Origin: DAHUYF01 sp052143095
GTDB lineage: Bacteria > Pseudomonadota > Alphaproteobacteria > ATCC43930 > CGMCC-115725
Assembly: GCA_052143095.1 (NCBI GenBank)
Contig: JBKQTR010000269.1
Location: forward strand, 1-64,000
DNA length: 64,000 nucleotides
Reading direction: 5' to 3'
The translations under genes were made by a program, and so were the position numbers. Under the pieces are notes generated by a model that saw only the letters and a program-made list of their open reading frames with translations, ran no database searches and was not told where the DNA came from. This document shows, piece after piece, positions 7,362-14,414 of the stretch (its first letter is position 1; every line of letters starts with the position of its first letter).

Positions 7362-8495
7362 ATGCTCGACCGCATCCTGCAGATGCTCATCAAGGAGTTC
7401 CTCGAGCTCAAACGCGACAAGTGGGCGCGCTTCCGGCTCATCGTGCCGCCGCTCGTCCAGATGCTGGTGTTCGGCTATGCCGCGACCTTCGATGTCTATC
7501 ACGTCCCGACGATCGTGCTCGATCGCGACCATTCGCAGGAGAGCCGCGACCTGATCTCGCGCTTTTCCTTCAGCGACCGCTTCCACATCGTGCGCATCGC
7601 CCAGACCGACGCCGAGGTCGAGGGCGCCATCAACCGCAGCGATGCGGCGCTGGCGATCGTGGTGCATGCCGATTTCGCACAGCTTCTGCGCAAAGGTCGG
7701 GGCGCGCCGCTCCAGGTGATCCTCGACGGCACCAATTCCAACACGGCGCTGATCTCCCTCGGCTACCTCAATCTGATCATCGCCCAATATTCGCAAGACT
7801 ACACCTCCGACCTGCTCCGCCGCGGCATCGCCGGATACGGCGGAAAGTTGCTCCAGGTCACGATCGAGCAGCGACCCTGGTATAACGCCGATCTCAACGG
7901 GCGTTGGTTCTTCGTGCCGGGCGTGGTCGGCTCGCTGACGCTGGTGCTGGTCGTCAGCCTGACCGCCTCGGCGATCGTGCGCGAGCGCGAGGTCGGCACG
8001 CTCGAGCAGATCATGGTGACGCCGATCCGGCCGGCCGAATACATCCTGGGCAAGACCGTGCCGTTCTTCATCATCGGCCTTGCCGAAGTGGCGCTGGTGG
8101 CGCTGTTCGGGACGCTCTGGTTCCAGATCCCCTTTGTCGGCAATCCCCTGATCCTGCTGCTGGGAACCTGCCTGTTCCTCCTCAGCAGCTTGGGGCTGGG
8201 CCTGCTGATCTCGACGCTCGCCAAGACCCAGCAGCAGGCCTTCGCCGCCAACTTCTTCGTCCTCAATCCGATGTTCACCCTGTCCGGCTTCAGCTTTCCC
8301 ATCGCCAGCATGCCGGACTGGCTGCAGTGGCTCACCTATGTCAATCCGCTGCGCTATTACCTCGTCGTCATCCGCGCGACGTTTCTCAAGGGCGTGGGGC
8401 TCGACGCGCTGTGGCCGGACCTGCTCGGCATGGCGGCGCTCGGGGTCGGCCTCCTTGCCATCAGCATCCTCCGCTTCAGGAAATCGCTCGACTGA
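7362..8495 (+). CDS. ABC-2 type transporter permease
   Basis: The 377-residue membrane protein has the ABC-2 (YhhJ/YbhR-like) layout: a cytoplasmic start, a first span at about 25-45, a long extracytoplasmic domain to about 175, then five spans from FVPGVVGSLTLVLVVSLTASAI to the C-terminus. The coupling region SAIVREREVGTLEQIMVTPIRPAEYILGK is diagnostic. Such permeases export lipids, drugs or polymers using an ATPase partner and often an HlyD protein, yet neither gene is adjacent. The likely Fnr-type promoter upstream places it in the low-oxygen set. It converges on fabI with a 32-base gap. Confidence 0.9.
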   Translation: MLDRILQMLIKEFLELKRDKWARFRLIVPPLVQMLVFGYAATFDVYHVPTIVLDRDHSQESRDLISRFSFSDRFHIVRIAQTDAEVEGAINRSDAALAIVVHADFAQLLRKGRGAPLQVILDGTNSNTALISLGYLNLIIAQYSQDYTSDLLRRGIAGYGGKLLQVTIEQRPWYNADLNGRWFFVPGVVGSLTLVLVVSLTASAIVREREVGTLEQIMVTPIRPAEYILGKTVPFFIIGLAEVALVALFGTLWFQIPFVGNPLILLLGTCLFLLSSLGLGLLISTLAKTQQQAFAANFFVLNPMFTLSGFSFPIASMPDWLQWLTYVNPLRYYLVVIRATFLKGVGLDALWPDLLGMAALGVGLLAISILRFRKSLD

Positions 8496-8527
8496 TCCCC
8501 GTGGGATCGTTCACGGGACACCGCCCG

Positions 8528-9319
8528 TCATCCGAGGATGTTGTACCCGCCATCGACATAGATCGTTCCGCCGGTGATGAGCCTGGCGAAGGGCGAGCAC
8601 AAGAAAGCGGTCGCGGCGCCGACATCGAGGATGTCGACGGGATCGTGCTCGGGCGCGCGTTGCTCGGCTTCGACCAGCAGATCGTCGAAGCTGGTCAAGC
8701 TGGAGGCGGCCCGCGTCTTGAGCGGACCGGGCGAGACGGCGTTGACGCGTATTCCCTTCGGACCGAGCTCATAGGCGAGATAGCGCACGGCGGCCTCGAG
8801 CGCCGCCTTGACCGGACCCATGAGGTTGTAATTCGGGATCACCTTCTCGGCGCCGTAATAGCTCATGGTGACGAGCGCGCCGCCGTCGCTCATCAGGGGC
8901 TCGGCGAGCTTCGCCATGCGCATGAACGAGTGGCAGGAGATGTCCATCGCGGCGAGGAAGCCGTCCGCGGAGCTGTCGACCAGCCGGCCTTGCAGATCGG
9001 GTTTGGGCGCAAACGCTATCGAATGCACCAGGAAATCGAGCCGGCCCCATTTCTTTTGGATCGCCGCGAAGACAGCCTCCATTTGTCCGCGATCGCGCAC
9101 GTCGAGCGGCAGCAGCAGCTCGGCCGAGAGCTCCTGGGCGAGGGGCTCGACATGGGGCCTGGCCTTGTCGTTGAGATAGGTCACCGCGAGGCCGGCGCCG
9201 GCGTCGCGGAACGCGCGCGCGCAGCCATAAGCGATCGACTGCTCATTCGCGATGCCGGTGACGAGGCCGACCTTGCCGGCGAGGAAAGCGAAGCGTCTCT
9301 CGGGGAGTGGGGAGCTCAT
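8528..9319 (-). CDS. fabI: enoyl-[acyl-carrier-protein] reductase (NADH), FabI type
   Basis: FabI reduces enoyl-ACP in the last step of each fatty-acid elongation cycle. The 263-residue length is normal. The N-terminal nucleotide-binding signature is GLVTGIANEQSIAYGCA, and the catalytic pair sits in YYGAEKVIPNYNLMGPVKAALEA, with Tyr seven residues before Lys as in FabI. The C-terminus GGTIYVDGGYNILG is typical. The ATG at 9317-9319 is chosen from homology; the longer frame runs back into ackA. The gene starts 10 bases after ackA ends, so it is the last member of a pta-ackA-fabI operon and may be a second, condition-specific FabI. NADH use by FabI would link it to redox balance. Confidence 0.92.
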   Translation of the reverse strand: MSSPLPERRFAFLAGKVGLVTGIANEQSIAYGCARAFRDAGAGLAVTYLNDKARPHVEPLAQELSAELLLPLDVRDRGQMEAVFAAIQKKWGRLDFLVHSIAFAPKPDLQGRLVDSSADGFLAAMDISCHSFMRMAKLAEPLMSDGGALVTMSYYGAEKVIPNYNLMGPVKAALEAAVRYLAYELGPKGIRVNAVSPGPLKTRAASSLTSFDDLLVEAEQRAPEHDPVDILDVGAATAFLCSPFARLITGGTIYVDGGYNILG

Positions 9320-9329
9320 GGTGATCCCT

Positions 9330-10514
9330 TCAGCCGTCGAGCAAGTGCCGCGCATGCCGCGCGACCATGAGATTCTCGTCGGTCGGCACCACCCAGGCTG
9401 ACACCGCCGACCCCGGACGCGAGAGGCGCGGGCCGCCCCGGGCATTGGCCGCCTCGTCGAGCGCGATGCCGATCCAATGGGCGGCGCGACAGACACGCGC
9501 GCGTATCGCTGCCGCATGCTCGCCGATGCCGCCGGTGAAGACGAGCGCGTCCAGCCCGCCGAGCGCGGCGACGAGCGAGCCGAGCTCGCGGCCGATCCGG
9601 TAGACGAAGAGATCGACCGCCTCCTTCGCCGCCGGCGCGTCGCTCGCCAGCAAGGTCCGCATGTCGCTCGACAGGCCGGAGACGCCGAGCAGGCCCGAGC
9701 GCCGATAGATCAGATCCTCGATGGTGTCCGCGTCCATGCCTTCATGCTGGAGCAGATAGAGGATGACGCCGGGATCGAGCGCGCCGGTTCGCGTTCCCAT
9801 CGGCAGCCCGTCTACGGCGGTGAAGCCCATGGTGCTGGCGACGCTGCGGCCCCGGTCGACGGCGCACATGCTGGCGCCATTGCCGAGATGGGCGATGACG
9901 AGCTTGCCCTGGGCGCATTCCGGCGCCACCTGCGGCAGCGCCGACATGATGTACTCGTAGGACAGGCCATGGAAGCCATAGCGACGCACGCCCTTGGCCG
10001 TGAGCGCGCGCGGCAGCGCGAATTCCTGCGCCAGCGGCGGCTGGTTCCTGTGGAAGGCGGTGTCGAAGCAGGCGACCTGCGGGACTTTGGGCGCGGCGGC
10101 GCTGATCGCGCGGATGGCGGCGATCTGGTAGGGCTCGTGCAACGGCGCGAGCGGTACCAGCGCCTCGAGGGCGGCGATGACCGGACCGTCGATGAGCACG
10201 GGCCGGGAATACGCCGTTCCGCCATGGACGACACGGTGCCCGACGCCGTCGAACCCCGCCTCGCTGCCGACATGGGCCGCGAACCACTCGTGGATAGCCG
10301 CGATGGCGCCCGCGTGATCTTTGCCCGGAACCGGCTGGGCGGCGAGCCGGCGGCCCTGCGCATCGGCAACATCGAGGCGGAGCGATATCCCGATCCCTTC
10401 GACCTGCCCATGGGCGCCGGCCGAGAGCGACCGGTCGGCCGCGGTTTCGAACACCGAGAACTTGACGCTGGAGGAGCCGGCATTGATGACGAGAATCGGC
10501 TCGCGCATCGGCAT
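9330..10514 (-). CDS. ackA: acetate kinase
   Basis: AckA converts acetyl phosphate and ADP to acetate and ATP, the energy-yielding step of acetate overflow or fermentation. The 394-residue product shows the phosphotransfer fold signatures LVINAGSSSVKF at the N-terminus, GHRVVHGG, AHLGNGASMCAV, DMRTLL and FTGGIGEH. The ATG at 10512-10514 shares a base with the pta stop codon (TGATG), so the two are translationally coupled; a second ATG two codons later is possible. Together with pta and the upstream Fnr-type box this points to substrate-level phosphorylation when respiration is limited. Confidence 0.96.
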   Translation of the reverse strand: MPMREPILVINAGSSSVKFSVFETAADRSLSAGAHGQVEGIGISLRLDVADAQGRRLAAQPVPGKDHAGAIAAIHEWFAAHVGSEAGFDGVGHRVVHGGTAYSRPVLIDGPVIAALEALVPLAPLHEPYQIAAIRAISAAAPKVPQVACFDTAFHRNQPPLAQEFALPRALTAKGVRRYGFHGLSYEYIMSALPQVAPECAQGKLVIAHLGNGASMCAVDRGRSVASTMGFTAVDGLPMGTRTGALDPGVILYLLQHEGMDADTIEDLIYRRSGLLGVSGLSSDMRTLLASDAPAAKEAVDLFVYRIGRELGSLVAALGGLDALVFTGGIGEHAAAIRARVCRAAHWIGIALDEAANARGGPRLSRPGSAVSAWVVPTDENLMVARHARHLLDG

Positions 10515-11470
10515 CAACCCGCGAGCTTGCCGATATCGGCCGCGGCGACCCGCCGGGCATGGGCATAAAGCGCCGCAACGGCGCAGCTCGCCATGCGGGT
10601 CCGCACAGTGTCGGCGCGGCTGGTGAGGATGATCGGCACCCGCGCGCCCAGCACGATACCGGCGGCGTCGGCATTGGCGAGGAAGCTCAACTCCTTGGCG
10701 AGCATGTTGCCGGCCTCGAGATCCGGCACGAGCAGAATGTCGGCATCGCCCGCCACCGGAGAGGTGATGTGCTTGACCGCCGCCGCCTCGCGGCTGATCG
10801 CGTTGTCGAAGGCGAGCGGTCCATCGAGCAGGGCGCCGGTGATCTGCCCTCGTTCCGCCATCTTGCACAGCGCGGCGGCGTCGATCGTCGACGGGATCTT
10901 CGAGGTGACGGTCTCGACCGCCGACAGGATCGCGACCTTCGGACGATCGATGCCCAGAGCCTGGGCCAGCTCGATGGCGTTTTGAGCAATATCGGCCTTG
11001 TCCTCCAGGGTCGGGAGGATGTTCACCGCGGCATCGGTGATGAACAGCGGCTTGGGATATGTCGGCACATCCATGATGAAGACGTGGCTGATCCGCCGCG
11101 CCGTGCGGATGCCGGTATCCTTGCGGACGATCTCGGCCATCAGCTCGTCGGTATGCAGGCTCCCCTTCATCAGGGCGTCGGCTTCACCGTTGCGCACGAT
11201 CTCCACCGCCTTCTCCGCCGCCGCATGGCTGTGCGGCGCGTCGACGATCCGCAACCCCGCAAGGTCGAGGCCGAGCGAGGCTGCGAGCGCCCGGATCCTG
11301 GCCTCGGGCCCGACCAGCACCGGCGTGATGATCTTTGCCGTCGCCGCCTCCACCGCGCCGGAAAGCGACGCTTCGTCGCAGGGATGGGCGACGGCGGTCC
11401 GCACCGGGGCCAGAGCGTGGCAGGCATAGATCAGCGCGTCGTATTTCGCGTGCTTGCGCATCTCGGCCAT
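10514..11470 (-). CDS. pta: phosphate acetyl/butyryltransferase
   Basis: This 318-residue enzyme matches the short PTA_PTB family that makes acyl phosphate from acyl-CoA. Signatures include LVGPEARIRALA, ADALMKGSLHTDELM, SHVFIMDVPTYPKPLFITDAAVNI, ILSAVETVTSKIPST and the C-terminal VGARVPIILTSRAD-type block. It would feed acetyl phosphate to AckA. The family cannot be split into acetyl or butyryl specificity by eye. It leads the operon pta-ackA-fabI. The start ATG at 11468-11470 lacks a strong ribosome site; the ATG four codons later is an alternative. Confidence 0.93.
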   Translation of the reverse strand: MAEMRKHAKYDALIYACHALAPVRTAVAHPCDEASLSGAVEAATAKIITPVLVGPEARIRALAASLGLDLAGLRIVDAPHSHAAAEKAVEIVRNGEADALMKGSLHTDELMAEIVRKDTGIRTARRISHVFIMDVPTYPKPLFITDAAVNILPTLEDKADIAQNAIELAQALGIDRPKVAILSAVETVTSKIPSTIDAAALCKMAERGQITGALLDGPLAFDNAISREAAAVKHITSPVAGDADILLVPDLEAGNMLAKELSFLANADAAGIVLGARVPIILTSRADTVRTRMASCAVAALYAHARRVAAADIGKLAG

Positions 11471-11563
11471 GGCGACGATGGTCCATCGCGTGACGAGGAC
11501 GGCCGTGATGACCGCGCGTCCGCTTTCACTATAGCAAGCTTAGCGGCGTCCGCCTTAGCCGCC

Positions 11564-11577
11564 TTGATCTCGATCAA
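11564..11577. promoter_or_regulatory. perfect Fnr/FixK box upstream of pta-ackA-fabI
   Basis: TTGATCTCGATCAA is a perfect TTGAT-N4-ATCAA palindrome, the consensus site of Fnr-family activators. It lies 93 bases upstream of the pta start, in the gap before the outer-membrane deacylase gene. A weak -10 (TAAGCT on the minus strand, 11538-11543) is centred 30 bases away; a better hexamer TATAGT (11528-11533) is 40 bases away. Confidence 0.7.
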
Positions 11578-11658
11578 TCTGCAGGCCGGCGCAGCGATCA
11601 GCAAAAGACCGATGGCTGGAGCGGGGAGCAGCGCGGCGCGCGGCCGCGCCTCCCCCCG

Positions 11659-12294
11659 TCAAAATGTCAGCGGGAAAGCGTAGGTCAGCATCAGATCGTT
11701 CTCGCCGGGATTCACCAGGTGAATGTCGGCGCTGGAAATATGGCCGAAGCGCAGGCCGAGACGCGAGCCATTGTCCCATCGGTAGGCCGCCTCGAGCGAG
11801 AGGCGGAACTCGAAGGTGCCGCCGAGATTTTCATCATTGTGCGCGCCATGCCACCAGGCGCCGAGCCCGGCCAAAGGGGTGACGACCACCGGTCCCAGCG
11901 CGATGTCGCTGTAGAACGCCGCATAGGCCATGCCGCCGCCGCGGGCATCGCCGATCACGCCCAGCGCCGGGCCGATATAGTAGAATTTCTGGCCGAAGCG
12001 GTATTCGGCATCGGCGGCCCCGGTCTCGTCGCGGTGGTGGTCGCCGATGATGTCGTACACCCCGGCGCCGAGATCGAGATGGCCGGAGGTGCCGGCCATC
12101 ACCTGTGCCGGGCCCATCTGCAGCGGCTCGCCCGGTGCCGATTGAGCGGCCGAGGGGGTGGCGTAAAGGCCGGAGAGCGCCAGCGCCAACGAGACGGTTG
12201 CGCAAACGCCAAGGCGGTGACGCGGGTTTGACAGCAACCAAGCACCACCGTGGCGCATCCGGGCGAACCCGGATGCCAGCTTGCCGACGCGCAT
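11659..12294 (-). CDS. PagL-like lipid A 3-O-deacylase (acyloxyacyl hydrolase family)
   Basis: The 211-residue protein has a signal peptide ending near TPSAAQS and a small beta-barrel. The C-terminus RFGHISSADIHLVNPGENDL followed by MLTYAFPLTF is the PagL active-site pattern: His and Ser in HxS, then the NPG block, and a terminal aromatic residue for outer-membrane insertion. PagL removes the 3-position acyl chain of lipid A. The ATG at 12292-12294 follows AGGAG by six bases; the longer frame to 12417 is rejected. A perfect GC-rich hairpin lies just upstream of the ribosome site, which may affect translation. Activity depends on a glutamate that I cannot place with certainty. Confidence 0.85.
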   Translation of the reverse strand: MRVGKLASGFARMRHGGAWLLSNPRHRLGVCATVSLALALSGLYATPSAAQSAPGEPLQMGPAQVMAGTSGHLDLGAGVYDIIGDHHRDETGAADAEYRFGQKFYYIGPALGVIGDARGGGMAYAAFYSDIALGPVVVTPLAGLGAWWHGAHNDENLGGTFEFRLSLEAAYRWDNGSRLGLRFGHISSADIHLVNPGENDLMLTYAFPLTF

Positions 12295-12310
12295 CCCGTT
12301 CTCCTGAGAT

Positions 12311-12331
12311 CGCCGCGGAGAACCCGCGGCG
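12311..12331. promoter_or_regulatory. perfect GC hairpin in leader of the deacylase gene
   Basis: CGCCGCGG and CCGCGGCG flank a five-base loop. On the minus strand the stem ends seven bases before the AGGAG of the deacylase gene, so it could modulate translation. On the plus strand it is followed by CTTATTGTTTTG and resembles a terminator, but no plus-strand gene precedes it. Confidence 0.55.
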
Positions 12332-12441
12332 CTTATTGTTTTGACCGACATCCCCCAGCTGGCGGCCGAAACCAGCCATGGCAAGAATACGATACCAGCA
12401 GCCATCGGTGCCGCCAAGGCTCGCCCGCGGCCGGCCGCCGC

Positions 12442-12597
12442 TCACCTGCCGGCGGGGCTGGTGTTGATCGTGATGCCATGCAGCAGCAGGGGCAGGCGCA
12501 GATCGTGCAGATGGGCCGCTTGCCGCATGATGTTTTGCCGACTGAGGTCGGCGCCGCATTGCTTGCGCGCCTGGACAAGCGGCAGAGTGATGAGCCG
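12442..12597 (-). pseudogene. remnant of a LivK-type branched-chain amino-acid binding protein (C-terminal piece)
   Basis: The frame reads LVQARKQCGADLSRQNIMRQ, then AAHLHDLRLPLLLHGITINTSP, then a stop. This is the recognisable C-terminal segment of periplasmic ABC substrate-binding proteins of the Peripla_BP_6/LivK type, which normally have KQCGDDLSRENIMRQAANLKDLELPMLLPGI. Only about 50 codons remain; no start or N-terminal domain is present, and the amine oxidase stop is immediately upstream. It is therefore a decayed gene or deletion scar. The rest of the 12295-12610 gap holds the hairpin at 12311-12331 and nothing else that I recognise. Confidence 0.7.
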
Positions 12598-12610
12598 CCG
12601 GCCGGCCCGA

Positions 12611-14296
12611 TCAGGCCTTCCGGCGTACGCCGTCGCGCTGTTTGATCTGCATGACGGTATAGTGTGCCGACTGCACGGCTCCTTCCTGCCAGCCATTGAC
12701 ATAGCTCATGTGCTCGCCGGCAAAATAGAAGGGCCCATCGCCGGCAAGCAGAACCGGATAGGCCTCCTGCCGCGCCGCATCGGTCCACTCGATCCAGCCG
12801 CCCAAGCTGAAGGGAATCTTGGACCAGGCGATCGACACGCCACGCGCCACCCGCGATGCATAGCCCGGATGGAGGCGCTCGCCGCTCGCGATTGCCGCCT
12901 TGTTTCGTTCTGCGGGGGGCATCGAGGCGAATCGATCACCGCTGTCGCCGCTCCAGATATAGGCACCGACCAGGATGCCTTTCGTGCCGCAAAATCCATG
13001 GGACGGATACCACATCTGGGTGATATCGCGCGTCGTCCAGCTGATGCCGCCGAAGAGCCGCAGGTCAGTCTCCCACCAGCGACGGTTCGATTGGAAGGCG
13101 ACCTTGACCGCCGGGATATAACAGCCTGCGCCCGCGTCGATGGCGCGCTTCACGGGTGCGGTGAAGTCGGCGTCGATCGCGCTGAGCACGGGAAGCGGTA
13201 TGGTGCAGATCACGATCTCCGCATCAATTGCGCTCTTGCGTCCGCTCCTGCGGTCGCGCCAGATCACCCGGGCTCGCTCGCCGACCCGCCGCAGTGCCAC
13301 GATCTCCGCATGATGCCTGATCGTCGCGCCGAGCGCCCGGGCGAAGGCGCGCGGGATCGCGTCCATGCCGCCAACCGGCTGCAGCATGGCCGGCGAATAG
13401 TCCCACAGCTCCGGGAGAAAGATGCCGGCCTTCATGGCCTCGTCGTCGGCGGATTTTGCGATCTCGTCGAGCGCCAGGGGCGGGTAGAGCTCGCCGGCTT
13501 GGGAACCGGCGCCCGGAGCCGTGGCATAGCCCGCTCGCGCGGAGCCGGTATAGGTCATGTCCGGCTGAAGGTCGCCGAACGCCCGGACGAATCCGCCGAG
13601 CGCCGGGTCGTGCGCTGCCGGTGCCGTGGCCGCCAGCGCAGCGACCGCGCCACGACTGTCGGCAACGATGCGTCGAATGGGCAGGGGCTTGCCGTCAAAG
13701 ACCGCATCGTTTTGCAGCAGCGCCGCCCGGTTGTCGATCACGAACGGCTCGAGCCGGACGCCGAACTCGCGGCAATAGTGCAGAATCCCTTGGTGATGCT
13801 GGGAAAGCCTTGCCGCGCCGGCGTTGAAATAGAGGTCCGGATGCTCATCCCAGGCGACGTGCTGCTCCGACTCGGTCTCGACCACGCGATCTCCCGCGCG
13901 GAGCGTCCAGACGCGCCCGCCGGAGCGCTCCCGAGCTTCCAGGATGACGCAATCATAGCCTGCCTGCCGCAGTTGGTAGCCCGCGGTCATGCCGGCGATC
14001 CCGGCGCCCAGAATCACGACGCGGACACCGCGCCCCGATGCCGCTGGCAATCGAGGCGGCTGCGCATAGACGCTCGGCGACGGCAACAGCCCCATCGCCC
14101 CTAACGTGGCATAAAGACCGGTAACGCTGCCGGCGCGTCCCGCCAAATTGATGAAGCTGCGGCGAGAGAGGTCAACCGCCAAAGCGGGCGCTCCGGTGTC
14201 CGACCCACTGTGTGGTCGCGCGTGAGATCGTCCGGGCGTCCGGAAGCGGTCGCACCGCCGGATCGGCCATAGCAAGATCGCTGCAGACGACACCAC
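12611..14296 (-). CDS. flavin-containing amine oxidase family protein, exported by Tat
   Basis: The 561-residue flavoenzyme has a dinucleotide-binding start RVVILGAGIAGMTAGYQL (about 91-108) followed by CVILEARERSGGRVWTL, and the C-terminal FAD motif GPFYFAGEHMSYVNGWQEGAVQSA. This is the layout of L-amino-acid oxidases and monoamine oxidases. SRRSFINLAGRAGSVTGLYA near residue 44-63 is a twin-arginine signal, so the enzyme probably acts in the periplasm with bound FAD. The exact substrate cannot be read. The start codon is uncertain: the first ATG gives about 43 residues before the Tat motif, and a later start close to the twin-arginine is likely. A LivK remnant directly downstream may hint at a lost amino-acid uptake partner. 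Confidence 0.85.
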   Translation of the reverse strand: MVSSAAILLWPIRRCDRFRTPGRSHARPHSGSDTGAPALAVDLSRRSFINLAGRAGSVTGLYATLGAMGLLPSPSVYAQPPRLPAASGRGVRVVILGAGIAGMTAGYQLRQAGYDCVILEARERSGGRVWTLRAGDRVVETESEQHVAWDEHPDLYFNAGAARLSQHHQGILHYCREFGVRLEPFVIDNRAALLQNDAVFDGKPLPIRRIVADSRGAVAALAATAPAAHDPALGGFVRAFGDLQPDMTYTGSARAGYATAPGAGSQAGELYPPLALDEIAKSADDEAMKAGIFLPELWDYSPAMLQPVGGMDAIPRAFARALGATIRHHAEIVALRRVGERARVIWRDRRSGRKSAIDAEIVICTIPLPVLSAIDADFTAPVKRAIDAGAGCYIPAVKVAFQSNRRWWETDLRLFGGISWTTRDITQMWYPSHGFCGTKGILVGAYIWSGDSGDRFASMPPAERNKAAIASGERLHPGYASRVARGVSIAWSKIPFSLGGWIEWTDAARQEAYPVLLAGDGPFYFAGEHMSYVNGWQEGAVQSAHYTVMQIKQRDGVRRKA

Positions 14297-14414
14297 AACC
14301 GGACATTGAGGCCAAGCTACGGGCGAAATCCCGTTGCTGTCAAATGGGATGACAGCCCGTGTTTCCGCGAGCGGATCGTGGAGCTTGTCGGCGGTGATTT
14401 TCCTCGATCGCCGG

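Noticed and set aside
8490..8510. GATCCC-CGT-GGGATC hairpin between the ABC-2 permease and fabI
   Set aside because: The six-base stem with a three-base loop lacks a following T-run; a terminator is possible but not supported.
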